Shown here: positions 43,301-56,066 of the stretch, in pieces | Layout: the number at the start of each line of letters is the position of its first letter | Numbering within the stretch: position 1 is the first letter of the stretch | Assembly (NCBI GenBank): GCA_024734495.1 | Contig: JALMQS010000187.1 | Location: forward strand, 17,918,455-17,982,454 | Length of the DNA stretch: 64,000 nt | Source of the DNA: Forficula auricularia | Taxonomy: Eukaryota > Arthropoda > Insecta > Dermaptera > Forficulidae | Reading direction: 5' to 3' | Notes under the pieces: model-generated | The model's database searches: none | Told to the model about the DNA's origin: nothing | The model's input: only the letters and a program-made list of their open reading frames with translations | Position numbers and translations under genes: made by a program

Positions 43301-46300
43301 GTGTGACTTTTCGCAATATATCTGAATCTATATCTGGGATTTGTATTTTTTTTTCTTGCTTTTGAGTCACCATAAAATAAAAATTATTTTAATACTAAGA
43401 AAAAAATACAATTTGAGATTTTAACGTTTTATAATTCCGATAGAGGCAGAACCTATAACTCAGAGCTTATCAGGAGGAGCAAGAAGGGCGGCTACTCCGG
43501 GTCTCGAGATATCATCGGCCTCATATAATATCTGAATTTGCTAATGTTAAATTGTCCAAAAAATTTTGAAGACCCTCAAAAATATTTATTTCTCCGGACC
43601 TCGCATTTTTTTGAAAGGTTCTGTTTATACATACATATATAAAAAGGAATTTTAGATGTCTGTATTTACTTACTCTTAGCTGATACGCCTTCCGAAAACA
43701 AATCTTAATTTTTACGTAAATTCAATATATGATACACTGAATAACAATGTTTGAACGAATTCCTCAATTAATATTTAAATTTTTTTTTCTAAAATTCCAC
43801 AAATAAAAATGGTTAACTAATAAATAATCGAAAACTAAGAACCCCAAAGAATTGGCTGACTGACATCTCGAATCATAATCAAATTAAAAAGTTATAATTT
43901 TTAAACGAATTTCTCAAATATTTTTTCTTCTAATATCCCCCTAATAAAGATAGATTTATTTTAGTAACAATGTCAACGTCTCTAAAGCTTGAATGTTCCA
44001 TGCAAATAGGAGTGTAAGTTTCATACCCTCTAAGCCAGGTCTTAAACTAGAAGAAGTTTCCTATTGGTAGTATATCCTATACTACTAAAGCGCATTTGTG
44101 TCTGCCTCTGTACCTACCTATGTATGTACCTATGTCCGTCCCCCAACAAAAACAGTCGTCATGGTTACTAATTTAAATGAAATCTATATATATATATAAA
44201 ATTAAGGTTTTGTCTGTACATTTGGGGTGGGTGGGGGTGCTGAGTGGGTTTCGGGGTGGGGGTCCAGGGGTCAGCCTTTTGACTAGCAAGAGGGCCGCCG
44301 AAGGCGGGCATTGCAGCTAGTATATATATAAAGCCTTGCCAATCATGCACTAGCCAAAATACTGATATTCGCAATTTTATAGAAAAACAATTTTTTATTT
44401 GTTTTTATAATATTTTTAATTAATGAACAACGAAATTAGAAAAATTGTTCAGATTTCTGTACTTGTAGTTATAGTCTTAGTTTTAGAATGAAAACTTTAT
44501 CAGGACCTAGTTTGTGTATTTTTGTCCAAGTGGACTTGAGCCAAAACTTGCTTATTCAAATTCAGGCTTTACGATTCTCTTCATGTTTCATAAATCAATA
44601 CGTCCTTAATGGCCTTACGCCATCATTTGTTCCGGAAAATCCAGCAAGGGTAGAACATAAATCGTAAATCACGAAAACATTTCTAAAGTTTTGTCAAGTT
44701 TTTTTAGTCGGACCATTCATTAATGTCTTTACAATGCAGCTAAACGAGAGAGATAGTTATTATCGAGGAAAACCATTCCAGATTATCAGAAATACACTAT
44801 TTAATTAATTAAGGTGTTTGTGATTTTCAGATATCCGATCTCCAAATAAAGAAAGAAATTTTAACATAATATACTCTGTGAATAATATACAGGAGCAAAG
44901 GTTTGCTTATTCACTTGAAAACAACTATAATAATAAGATTTTCATTTTTATTATTCGTTTTTCTACGAAAATGCGAAAAGTATTTATATTTATTTATTTT
45001 GGCATCAAAAATAATCCTTTATTTCACAAGTGCAGTAGATGAATGTTGCATTCTACTTGAAATTATATATTTTTCCAAAAACAGTCTTATTTATTTAAGC
45101 TTCATTAGATCCTCTAAACATAATCTATGAAGAAACTTAAATTAAAAAGCGATTTATCGTATTTTTAGTAAATACCGCTTCATTATTGGCTAAATTCCTG
45201 AAGCTATATAGTAGATAGAATAAAGAAATATAATCGAGATTGTAATAAATATTAATGATGTTAAAACTTTATTGAACACAACAATTGAAATTTTCCCAGG
45301 AATTAACTTACAATTACAGTGAAAAATATGTGATTTGACCATCTCATGACCTTACCATACACCTGCCCCCCGGCCATTTTAGAAAGCTGATTTTTGCATT
45401 GCTAGTTCCCTAAGGCCTTAAAGGCTAAATCTGCGAAATCTGCAAATGATTAACATTTTTAAACTTAATCTCCTAATTTTTGATCCAATTTCAACTAAAA
45501 ATCTAATCCGATCTTAATTTCAATATAGAATATTTAAATAAAAATTTCGTTTTGATACCTTCAATGGTTTTTGAGCTAGAATGTACACAAAATTTGATAA
45601 CTCCCTCTCTTACCCACTAACAAACTTAAAGACATTTTGAAACAATAATTATTAACTCGTAAAATATAAATTTTTCGATGTTTTCTACATATATAAAAGT
45701 TTTAAAATAGGCTGAAAAGTCACGAATTCGCTCAATTTTGACTGACCGGAAAACATGTTAGTTCTCAGATTCAACTCCTGAGGGGATGAATTCCCTCTAA
45801 TATCGCAATGTAAAAATATTTCTACTAAAATCCTAAAATTTGTCCTAAAAATTAAATTCATTCTCTCTAAATTATTCTAATAAAAATAAATTGAGTTATT
45901 TAGAAAAGATACTAATCACTGTCGGTAATGCAAAATTTTAAAGTTCTCTATTTGTTCTCTGTATTATTAAGATTTTAAATTGCTACGTCCTTTCTTCCTA
46001 AGAATGCATATATGCATTTAAAATGTAACTTTAAAGTTTGGAATATTTTTATTTTAAATTTTGTGAAGGTATTTTAGGAGATTCTTAGGTTTGGATGGAT
46101 AATTTCTAATTTCACGAAACATTTAGTTGAGATAATTAATTATAAGGTCACAGGGGTGGGATTATTGAATCAAATTATATTGAAACGATTTTAATAATAA
46201 AAAACAAAACAAAAGAAACGGTTCTTTTGAAGGTGCAATCAAAGGCACCGTTAAGTATCAAATAATCGATTATAATTTCAAAGTTTAGATAGTGTGATTT

Positions 46301-49300
46301 TTTCTTACCTTTCGTACATGACCTTGGCAGTGTCCAATTCGATGGCCCCTGTGTTCTTCAGGATCAACTTGGCAGAGAGTGGCGACCGATGGGAGGTTTT
46401 GCAACGGCATGGATCGTGTTTGTCCAAATAGTGACTCAGGGTATCCCATCCACCGCCCACACGTACCATTACATGCGAACGCAACACCTGCACAATGCAT
46501 ATCACTTACAATCAGATTCAACTATTAATCGTTTTACTTTGTTATGATAGTAGTATTCCTAAGAAAAGACGCACAGAAAATTTGACCACTCCTGAACTTA
46601 ATGGAATTAAAAAAAAAAATTATCTCTAAAAATATTCTTTTTTACAGTCCATGCCTTAACGTTATATGTACGGGGCATTCCACGCCAAATCGGACGGTTT
46701 GAAAAATTTTAATTTTTGATTTTCTTCATTTTTTGACATTTTTTAATATTCATCAAAAAAAAATCTTCCTGATAAATTTTGAAATTTTTTTGATCAGCGG
46801 CTTAAAAGATATCGAATTTAAATTTTTCGCTCATAACTTCTTCAAAAATGGTCATAATTTAATTTTTTTTTTGAAATTTTTGTTTTTTTACATGCTTTTT
46901 AGAAAAAAATACAAAAAAAATAATTTAAAGCGTTTTTATATGCGATTTTTGAGTTTGTAAATTTTAATCTTGTTGTTGAAACTGTATGTACTCTTCGGGG
47001 TTACAGAAAAAAGTTAAGTGGATAAACTACGTAATTTATTACTTTTCACCTTTGCTGGTCATGATGATATTCAGAAACAATGTTTTGTGTTTGACTAGAC
47101 TTTTGTAAAGAAAATTTATTAAATATATAATAAACGTACATATGCAATTTTGCCTTGTGTATTTCAAAGACAATTTATATAATTTTTTTTTGACATATAA
47201 ACTTGTAGGAGGTTGGTGACAGATGCCTACTCGTGGTACATTTTTTTGCTTTATAAAGAAAATTTTTATTACTTCCTGAGCTGAAAATTCGACGAAATTT
47301 GATTTTTTCATTGGATATACATAATATCCGTCGTCTAAGAACATCGGGTACGTATTTTTGTTTTAACTAACATCCCTATCTTATCCTGATATTGGTAGCT
47401 TAATGAAATAAAAGGAAGAAAAATAAATTTATAACGAATGAAGGAAAAAGTTTTTTGTTTGACAAAATATTTCTCTTTAGGTAAGATAATATATCTTATA
47501 AAAGTAGATAGAATTATGAAATAAACAAAAATTTAATAAGTAGCTAGACAAAAGACTTTTTGAAAAAAATTATCCTGGTTAAAAGTGCACTCCTTAATTC
47601 CAACTTCGATTTTAACCAAAATATTCCTATTGCTTTTACGATCATATCTAAATGCGGATTTCTATTCTATTATAAGATATCACTAACTAGGCCTTCTCAC
47701 GAGACAAGACGAGATTTGAGAAAATCTAGTCTCGGTCTCGTGAATTGTTAAAAAAGACAGTATCGTCTCGGTCTCGGTCTCGGTCTCGTCTCGTCAGGGG
47801 TAGTCTCGTTTTGTCTCGTTTCGTCTCTTTTGTTCTCATTTCGTCTCTTTTGGTCTCGCCAACTATCGTTCATTCTTATTTTTTATAGTATATTAAAAAT
47901 AACTGAAATTAAATTTTTCCGTTACGAAGAAAAATCTCACACGATATTTATTATTGAACTATTTAAAAAGTAAGGTAAAACGATATTTATTTAAATTATA
48001 TTAGGTTAGAGTAGTTGGTGGTTTTCTAAAAGATTTGTATTTTTTTAAAAATATATTTTAATTTATTCAATATAATATTCTATTAAAAGTAAAAATATTA
48101 AAAACACGTGTTTTTTCATTAAATTTCTCTTGTATTGAATATCCTAATTGTTAAAAAAATATATATGTAGAAACGAGACGAGACGAGACAAAGTCCTATC
48201 ACTAACGTATAGTATAGCTATATGGTAGATGAATAGACTTGAAGACCAGATCCGAAAACGATTTTTAGAACTAATACGACAATATCTTCAAAAAGTAAAA
48301 TTAAAAAAAAATCATTGAGGTTACTTGTACTACTGATTGGTATTTGATTCATATATACACATTGTATTTTCATTATTTATAAATTAAAAATCATCAAATA
48401 AAAAATTCAAGGAAATAAAAAACATTGCAGTAGAATTCACCTTGAGGATGAGAATTAATAAAATCAATTATATTGACTATATTACTATATATATTCATGA
48501 TCATGATAGATACCAGTATATATTAATTAAAATTATAGAGTAGAGAATCAAGGTTATATATTACTAATAGGATATGCTAAAAATTAATTTTCTTATCATA
48601 TATAATATAAAAATAAATTTCGAATATTAATCATCAATTTAAATTTTTTATAATGAATAAATCAAAGTGTTCTGCTTGGATTAAATAAGTATAATTATAA
48701 CATTATTATATGTTTGTTAAACTATTTACTAATTTGGGACTTTGGTTTCGATGACTTTGCCTTTATCTTTTATTTTATGCGAGTGAATGCAAGAAAGGTG
48801 TCGTTATAAGGATGCAATCCATTTAGGTCTTGACCCTTTTATTATCGAAGAGAATAGGAAAAAGTGACCAAGCGAAGACGTTTGTGCACCTGAATCTTGA
48901 AGGAGTGAAGATTGTACGTGTAGAGAAAGGGAGAGGCTGGGAGATAGTAACAGCCTCTTAAGGAGGTTCAGGACTGTTTATCATTTTTATAAGAAAATTC
49001 TCAAATTTTTACCATCGGATCATTAGTGTATTAAATAGTTATTCCCGAAATTTGAAGTTGATCATCGATCCCATTATCGAGAAATAAATTATTGAAAATT
49101 GTCCTTTTAACATGGAAGTAAATGGACCGAGCTTTTAAAAGGACTATAACTTCTATACAAATTATACCATTTTCAACAAATTTATACAGATCAATAATTC
49201 ACCTTGTATGAATCGAATGATACATTTTTAAATAGATTTGACAGTCTACTTAATTAGTTATTCATAAATGTAAAAAATAAAAAGTTATTTGCAGCCAACA

Positions 49301-51095
49301 GAATATAACAAAAGCACTAGTGTAGAATTCCAACTCTATTTCTTGAAATCGTTTTTGTGTTAAATACATGTTTTTATAATGAGAAAAAATTTATTTCAAT
49401 ATTCTTTTTATTAATATTATCAAAATAAAGATTTTTATTCGAAATTAACCTCATTATTAACAATTTTTTTAGTAAAAAATTTAGTATTCAGAAGTTGTCA
49501 ACCAGATGTTATCCATATAAATATATATAAGCTGTCTCGAACTCTCTTAAAGTCATTGGGATATAAGTATTGTAGAATGAAGTTGCATTTCTCTAATGTA
49601 ATCGTGAAGGGATGTTGGCAGGCCTTGGGGGAATTATTGATATTAATTCATCGGAGCACATGCCGTGATAGTATCTATCGAAAAGAGAAAGCGCGGAAAC
49701 GGTTCTTCGATGGTTCAGCTAATCGAGAGAGACGGTAAGGGTCGAGTCGTTTGTCTGATAGCTCTTTTTTGAATTGCACCCAGGATGGCAAAATAATAAT
49801 TGGAAACCACTCTCCTTAGATTCGAACCGTATTTAAGGAGGTTCTTTTGCGACAATCCACACAAAAAGTTTTAGCCTCGTAGCCACTCTATAAATATGAA
49901 CGGTGCTAAAATTTTAAGTTATGTTTTTTTAACGTGACTGTTCTTTTTACACTACTATATTCTCTTTAAGAATGGATCGTTTCCAAGCCATTGATCTTAT
50001 ATCCCCTCCACTAAAAATAATCACCCAAATATGTTTTTTTTTTAATTTTTTATTAAAACTACGAGGCAAATAATTTCATTTTTTTTTAATTTACTCCGAA
50101 TATATTATTCTAACAAATATTAGTTTTTCATCAAGATGGTCAAGGTCCTCAATGAAAAATAAAATAAAATAATGATCATTTTCCCACCCTTTCCCAAACT
50201 ACCATATGTAAAAAATTTCATTTTTAATTGCAATTATTTCATGTTTGGTGTGGTAAATCGTCTTCAAATTTTAACAGTGTGTTTATTATGCTTTTAATGA
50301 CTTATATTCCAAGTTTCGAAGACTTCTTGAATATTTGCATTTGTAAAAGAGCTACCTTAAGACAGGCCCGGATACGATTCTTGTAAAGGTTTTGGGGCAC
50401 GAAAAATTGCCTGGATCTGAATATGAATATAAGTTTCCTTGTTTTAGATTTTCTTCCGTTTATTACACCTTACAGTTAGAATAAGACAAAAATTAAATTA
50501 TTTAGATTTAGAAATCATAATTTTTATAAAATAAACATTTTTTTTTTTTTAATTTATAGAAAACCTACAAAATCCTGGTCAGAGTTTAGAGGTAAGCAAA
50601 AGACTAGTGGGCGTGAATTCAGTCTTGTTTATCTTACACGATTTTTTACTCCATCATAGGACCATCTCTGCCATTTTTGTTTTTTATAGATACTACCATA
50701 GCCTTTGTTCAAATGAGATAAATTTACTAATCCCACCCAAAATTTTATTTTTGCGTAATACAGGATTTTCAAACATTTTTCACTTCTTCACGGTCAAATT
50801 AGATACAAATCGGATAAATACTCAATTAATTCATTAACTATTTTATTCTTAGTATTTCAAGAGACTGGAACTCATCTGTCTTTTCAAGGTATATTTACAC
50901 AAACACCTTAGATTGAGATATTACTTATAATCTAAGTAAATCCGATACGTTAGGATTTTTAAATTTTATTTTAAATTGCATACTTACTCTGACGAATATT
51001 AAAACTTTGGTATCACCAATTCGATATTTTCCTTCAGAAACTCGAATCATTGGGAATTGAACTGGACAGCTGCAGCGGGCAACCAAATCACGAAC
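40194..51095 (-). CDS. GAS2-like (pigs/GAS2L-type) cytoskeletal linker, 3' nine coding exons
   Basis: Exons: 51095-50988, 46487-46309, 42116-41866, 41796-41446, 41374-41149, 40997-40830, 40760-40643, 40571-40450, 40377-40194. All introns are GT-AG and all phases match, giving 568 residues to a TAA at 40194-40196. Residues 1-65 form the GAR (GAS2) domain that binds microtubules, with [20 protein letters not shown], the signature VMVRVGGGW and DKHDPCRC. The tail is low-complexity Ser/Thr/Pro/Arg and includes [14 protein letters not shown] at 265-278, a phrase I associate with insect family members. SRIP at 550-553 in a basic context is an SxIP motif, used to bind EB1 at growing microtubule ends. 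Family members also have an N-terminal actin-binding CH domain; its exons should lie upstream, but I could not find them before 64000. Orthology to Drosophila pickled eggs is likely but not searched. Confidence 0.93.
40450..40571 (-). CDS. GAS2-like gene, tail exon h (122 nt)
   Basis: [20 protein letters not shown] then [15 protein letters not shown]; a helical, possibly coiled-coil segment in an otherwise disordered tail. Confidence 0.87.
40643..40760 (-). CDS. GAS2-like gene, tail exon g (118 nt)
   Basis: 39 full codons, [20 protein letters not shown] and onward to LQ; ends in phase 0. Acceptor AAAG, donor GTAAAG. Confidence 0.85.
40830..40997 (-). CDS. GAS2-like gene, tail exon f (168 nt)
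   Basis: Reads [14 protein letters not shown] to SNYGTWTS; Ser-rich. Acceptor AAAG is weak, but the phase fits both neighbours. Confidence 0.85.
41149..41374 (-). CDS. GAS2-like gene, tail exon e (226 nt)
   Basis: Acidic stretch [17 protein letters not shown], then [15 protein letters not shown]. Acceptor TACAG, donor GTAAA. Confidence 0.88.
41446..41796 (-). CDS. GAS2-like gene, tail exon d (351 nt)
   Basis: 116 full codons including [16 protein letters not shown] and the acidic [14 protein letters not shown]. Acceptor GCAG, donor GTAAT. Confidence 0.9.
41866..42116 (-). CDS. GAS2-like gene, tail exon c (251 nt)
   Basis: Ser/Thr/Asn-rich segment beginning [12 protein letters not shown] and ending RTRSKSPAK; basic, probably disordered. 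Joins the GAR exon in frame (AG plus A gives Arg). Confidence 0.9.
42457..42682 (-). mobile_element. SINE-like retroposon, copy 2 (in GAS2-like intron)
   Basis: Flanked by a perfect 14-bp duplication GGGTAAAATAATTT (42443-42456 and 42683-42696) with a poly-A tail on the minus strand. Closely matches 21689-21909. Confidence 0.88.
42700..44180. other. Intron, non-coding, with repeat traces
   Basis: Near 43490 AGCAAGAAGGGCGGCTACTC and GGGTCTCGAG resemble a hAT end. Near 44090 TCCTATACTACTAAAGCGC resembles a Helitron start. Otherwise unassigned. Confidence 0.4.
44183..44320 (+). mobile_element. Very short non-autonomous Helitron
   Basis: Begins TCTATATATATATATAAAAT after an A and ends CTAG before a T, with the hairpin GCCGCC...GGCGGGC about 10 bases before the end, as Helitrons require. 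138 bp and no ORF. Confidence 0.7.
44330..45339. other. Intron, non-coding, unassigned
   Basis: No supported feature. Confidence 0.5.
45340..45790 (-). repeat. Repeat family A, divergent reverse copy
   Basis: GACCTTACCATACACCTG at the left, then AAAATCTAATCCGATCTTAA and CACTAACAAACTTAAAGACA, correspond to repeat A in reverse, but it lacks the internal tandem units and the final hairpin end. Confidence 0.55.
46309..46487 (-). CDS. GAS2-like gene, GAR domain exon b (179 nt)
   Basis: Begins [20 protein letters not shown] and ends after the GAR domain with LDTAKVMYE plus two bases. Acceptor TGCAG, donor GTAAG. Confidence 0.95.
46520..47680. other. Intron, non-coding, with a CCACGCCAAATCGG repeat
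   Basis: 46675-46960 begins GGGGCATTCCACGCCAAATC and is poly-T-rich, like a dispersed repeat. A 101-codon minus frame at 47344-47039 ([20 protein letters not shown]) has no recognised domain and is not called. Confidence 0.4.
47688..48198. mobile_element. hAT MITE with GAGAC-repeat ends
   Basis: 8-bp TSD TCACTAAC (47680-47687 and 48199-48206). The ends TAGGCCTT / TAGGACTT are followed by arrays of ACGAGAC and GGTCTC units in inverted orientation. Located in a GAS2-like intron. Confidence 0.82.
48780..49760 (-). pseudogene. LINE RT C-terminal fragment split by repeat E
   Basis: From 49740 downward: [19 protein letters not shown], then [13 protein letters not shown]. After repeat E (about 48975-49520) the text resumes with [17 protein letters not shown]. 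This is the same family as at 3559, with stops and shifts. Confidence 0.65.
48975..49515 (-). repeat. Repeat E, inverted single copy inside a LINE
   Basis: Reverse complement of one unit of 16193-17108 plus about 75 bp of its right flank (to TTATCATTTTTATAAG). Confidence 0.8.
50580..50935 (+). pseudogene. LINE RT C-terminal fragment, frameshifted
   Basis: [20 protein letters not shown], then [20 protein letters not shown]. After a shift, SRDWNSSVF continues the usual C-terminal order. Plus strand, against the direction of the host gene, just downstream of the donor of GAR exon a. Confidence 0.72.
50988..51095 (-). CDS. GAS2-like gene, GAR domain exon a (108 nt)
   Basis: 36 codons in phase 0 at both ends, from [16 protein letters not shown] to DTKVLIFVR. 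Acceptor TTCAG, donor GTAAGT. First coding exon seen in the window. Confidence 0.93.
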
Positions 51096-51289
51096 CTGAA
51101 GTCATAAAAAAAAGTTCATTAATAAAAAAAATTTTACTTGAATTATAAACTAAAAGTAAAGAGTACACATTGAATTCGCATAATTGTTAGGTTAGGTAGT
51201 TAAATAAACCTGATGAATAATAAATTAATTCCTTAAGATGATATTTTCATTAAAAGTCATTCAAATTTCTTCTAATTGTATTATACACA

Positions 51290-51548
51290 TTTTCGAATTT
51301 AATTCGCTTAAGCTGTTCAATCCTCAAAATATTTATATACCTACACGCATCTGAGCATTTTCAAGTACTTTTCGATTAAAGTTGTTACACCCACTTAAAT
51401 TAAAATTTCAGTAAATGTTTCAATTAAATTCGCTTAAGCTGTTCAATGCTCAAAATATTTATATACCTATACATTCATCTGAACATTTTCAAGTACTTTT
51501 CAATTAAAGTTACACCCACTTAAATTAAAATTTCAGTTAATGTTTCAA
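51290..51548. repeat. Tandem duplication, ~127-bp unit
   Basis: AATTCGCTTAAGCTGTTCAA occurs at about 51303 and 51427, with the following text duplicated to ATTAAAATTTCAGT(A/T)AATG. Lies about 200 bp upstream of GAR exon a. Confidence 0.85.
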
Positions 51549-51559
51549 TCATATTCATA

Positions 51560-54500
51560 TTAGGTGTGTATTTTGAAAAATATATTAATATAATACATTT
51601 CGACAGTTCAAAGTCATAGCGTTTACTACAATACAAAATTTATTCACTATAAGAGAGTTTTTCCGAAAAATTGGGGAGATTTGAAAATCCAAAAAACTGA
51701 ATTAATTAAAATTTTGGTATCAGGCAAACTTTTTACGAATTTCCGTTTTTATGGAAATCGGAATCTAGGGCGACATAGTGATAGACAAGATAAATAGATT
51801 TGAAAATATTTTTTTTCAGATTTAAGACAATTTATAAATAAAAAATAAATAAAAATTTCGAGTGAATTCATTAATTTTAAACCCACAAAAATGAATTTTT
51901 CTAAACTTCATTTCATCTCTGACTAATCATTGTGAAATATTTAATTCGGACAAAATTATGTTGTTGTTCTTTTGAGACTTCAACAACCTCTAAATAATAT
52001 TTTTTATCAAAATCTGTGAACACCCCACTCTCTACTTCCTAACTTCATCTATTTATGGATTAAAACGTTTAGGCCATTCTATCTAGAAAGAAAGCTAGAT
52101 CTCTTTGGGGTCAGTCATAATGACTAATTAAATAATTTCATAAAATGTTACCTGTAAAATAATTGCTTAAATTATTAATTATATGATTAAAACCCATCGT
52201 CAGAAATCTCCGTGTCTTAGCCAACAGTCCCTGTTCTGGTATTTGCATCTCACTGGATTTGATTGGTAAGATCTAATGAACGATGCACCCTTCCATCTCT
52301 ATTAAATTGCTATTCATTTTCCTTTAAAATTGTTGACATTGCCAAGTATGTTTAGAAACATAATGAAATAAATAACTTCACAGGGCACCTGTGAAGAGGC
52401 CGCAGGTCCCTGGGGCGCAATGTTTGGGAACCTCTGCCATAATCTCATTGTATTGAGGGCATTTTGATAACTTACATTTTATCATCTTCCGAGCATATAC
52501 TCGATTAGAAAATATCTTAAATAAGACCTTATAACTTGTATAAGAGCTTAGTCAGGTATATATGAGAAGGCAAATTAAAAATACATGATAGGTACCTGAT
52601 AAGGCCTTCCTGAATTAATCCTAAGCTAGGACCGCACAGGACATGGCTTATCGGGACCATTACTAGCTTGTAGCACAGATGATTACGTTGGACCAGATCA
52701 GGAAAATCTTTTCGCAGCCTGATCAAATCCTATGTTAGGAATGTCTGATATGAACATGGTAAATTTATCCTCATTAAATCTTAACTAATGATTTGATTAG
52801 GATAGCCTTATGAAGAATGTCTGATAGGGTCCAAAGTAAACATAGATGTGCGTTACGATGAGCCAGAATAGTTATTGTTAGATAACTATTAGAAATAAAT
52901 TTTTCTTATAGTATGTATGTAAGTAAATACATTTAATATATAATTAAATTAAAGGTTGAGAGATTTTTGAAATGGTAAACAACTTCATATTCTTGTATTA
53001 CTTTCTAATAGAAATGTTTAAATAAAAGCAAAAATTTAATGACCCTTCAACTGATTCAAGTAAGCTTCACGGAACATAAAATAACAGTTAGTGATTACTT
53101 AACTACCTATTTTGAAATTGGCAATTACAAATTTCACACGATTTGATTTATTGATTTAATTAAACCTTTAGAAACATTATTAATTCTTTTGATTTATATC
53201 TCTATTACTTTGCTATACCTAGTTCATTATTAAGTATTAATCTATATTAAAAGCTTAAATCATTTCTAAATTACTTTGGTATCTAATTACCAAATCATAT
53301 TCTTCCCTGTGCAGGCACAAAAGAAGCGATTTTTGTTTTCGGTTCTTGATAATTCAAATTTTATACAAATAAAACAAAAACTCAAATCTAATATATGAAC
53401 CAACTGGGAAGCCCGCCTTCGCCCGCATCATGCTGGTGGCTACGACCCCTGGACTCCGTAGTGGGTTTAAAAATAATAATTTAAATTTCCTAATTTTAAT
53501 AAATTTTATTTGTCATGAACTATAAGTGGGGTTTAAAATTAAAAAATTAATGTCGGCGTCGTCGCGAAAGCCGATTATAATAAGTATAGGTAGATTAGTT
53601 GAAAGAATCTAAATTATTTTATTCAAAATATTTATATTTTGATTTAATTTAAGAAAAAATAACTTAATAATATGTGTCTCTACAGTTTCAGCTTGTCATT
53701 TATACAGTTGTGTCTGTGGGATAAAAAACGTTAACAAATGATTCCATTTCAATCGCCAAAAACCGTTAGAGAAGTCATAAAAAAGAATAATGAATATATC
53801 AATTTTTTATATCAATTTTAGAATGTATTTTTGCTATTATGGACTGTATCATAAGTTTTACATATACAAATTAGGTCTAACTCATATATATCTATAATAT
53901 ATACCATATCTTATATATTATTATATTAAAAACAGAGCCTGGGATAACAATACAAAATAACATAAAATTTTTTTCGGGAATCTTCATGCTAATAATTTTT
54001 TATTTGTTTATTTATTATTATTATTATTTTATTCATTGGAGGGAAAGTTAAAACCAATTTTCAAGATTCTTACAGTCTCTTGGGAATTTGGCAATTTTTG
54101 TTAGCAAATGGTTTAAGCTAAAAAGCTGAAAGGGGCAGCTTACTAATATAAACTAGACAAAAATTCTAAATCTTTCTTCCTAATTTCAAATATTTCTAAA
54201 CACGAATATATAAAAAAAGAAAGAAATATCGGAGATAAAATTCGGACCGTTTATCTCGGCAAGATGAAAATGCAACAAATTAAAAATTGACTCTATAGGA
54301 TTCTTAAAATAAAGAAGTAAGAAATTTAGGAATAGTCTTGAGAAAATATGGATGTAGATTGTCGAGATATCTATAGAGCCAGAAGTTGAAGAATTGAAGT
54401 TTCTAGTATCAGGCTTATTTTTAAATAAAAGGAACCATAAAATAACCGAAGAAGTCAAAGTATTATTTTAATTTATGTTCGTCTAATAAGAAAATTTCAT

Positions 54501-55950
54501 ATTAAGGCCCTTAGGGTAAGTTTTATGGTGTATACCACCGATAATATGAAAAGTGGCTTGATTGATGCTGTAAGCAACCCTTAAAAATAAGCTGAATAGG
54601 AACGATCCGAAGGTAAAAATAGAAATGTAATTAATTTTGCCTTTAATTCTCGGTTGGCCAAACCCGAAAACAATTTACAAATCAATAAGTAATGATTTTT
54701 CATTTTACTATATTTACTATATTGAAAAAGTTTCACTATGAATCACGTTCATTATAACTCGGATAAAAAATCCAATAATAAATATTACTTAACAGATAAA
54801 GCAGAAAAATAATGATAATACAAATTGAATAATTACTATTATTTTATTACTTCAGTAAGAAAATAAAGATGTAAAATTAATTATTCATTTGTAATAAAAA
54901 ATTGTAAATTTATTATTGGAATTACAATCTCGAAATTGATTAAAAGTTTACCATATTTTTTTTTACCTGTCTAATATAAAAAAAGATGAAATATTGAGAA
55001 TTTAATTAACGAAATATAACATTCATAATTTGTACATTAATACGTTTATCTTCATGATTCTAATAAAGCACTGGGCTTTCATCATTCTTTTGAAAGTGTC
55101 ACTTTTGACAAACTACTTTGTTTTGTGCTTATGAGGATGGATGTAGGCAATATAGTGCAGTAGATGGTTACATGTGGTGATATGATAATTTAATAAAAAT
55201 TTACAAAAATGTATTCTTATTTATTAATATGAAATTTAAATGGCTTGGTGGGTACTGGATATGTACTGGAAAGAACAAATTGAATTTTATTCATCCTTCT
55301 TTAAAAATTCGTATTTATTAACAATTGGGCCGTCACCTATTTCGGTTCTGGTTTTTTAATAAACAATAAATGAAAAATAAAAACGAATAATAAATCGGTT
55401 AGTCCTTGACCCATGGTATAACTATTTCTGTTTCACCCCTTTTAAACATAACACACCATGTGTTCTAATAAAAAAATCAATAAGAACCTTATTTGTCTGC
55501 CAAATTATAAACAAATTCAACTCTATCGTCTTTCTGTGTCAATTTTCCAATTTTCTACAACCGCAAATCCTTCAACACTTGATTTCACAAATACCCTTAA
55601 CTCCGAAACATTCTCACCTAATAGACATTAAAGCTTCTTCACTTCTTCTTTTTTCTAGAATTCAAGCCAATCTTAAGTTATAGATGTTGAACTTTTGTGA
55701 ATCCGTATCGAGAAAGCAAGGATGTATTATTTACAATAACTACAGTACATATTTGCTTTATGCAGTTGCCCTGAACCTAGAGTTCAGCTCAGATAATAAT
55801 TGTACATGAGGGCTATATTGGTTGCCTACATTGCAGGCAGCAATGGAAAAAATTTGATTCTAAATACATTTAATGTCCGAGTCCGTTTTTCTTCCCTCCT
55901 ATACATTTATAAGATGTCCAACTTGTTCGTCCTAGTGTAGATTCATTTAA
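51560..55950. other. Non-coding, presumed GAS2-like intron or upstream DNA
   Basis: Small repeat ends only: a hAT right end near 52390-52437 (GTTTGGGAACCTCTG) and a reversed Helitron 3' piece near 53400-53462 (GCCCGCCTTCGCCCGC, CGACCCCTGGACTCC). No CH-domain exon recognised. Confidence 0.45.
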
Positions 55951-55963
55951 TCACTGTACTTTT

Positions 55964-56025
55964 GTAAGAGGTTGTCCTCTGCTTTATTCAAATAAACATA
56001 CACTCATATATATCGAGATGATATA

Positions 56026-56066
<41 letters not shown>

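Noticed and set aside
46285..46521. 78-codon frame overlapping GAR exon b
   Set aside because: It is the wrong frame of the same exon; the frame with VMVRVGGGW is the conserved one.
47039..47344. Small gene of 101 codons on the minus strand
   Set aside because: No recognised domain or clear splice context; the C-terminal half is low-complexity Lys/Ile/Phe as expected of AT-rich chance frames.
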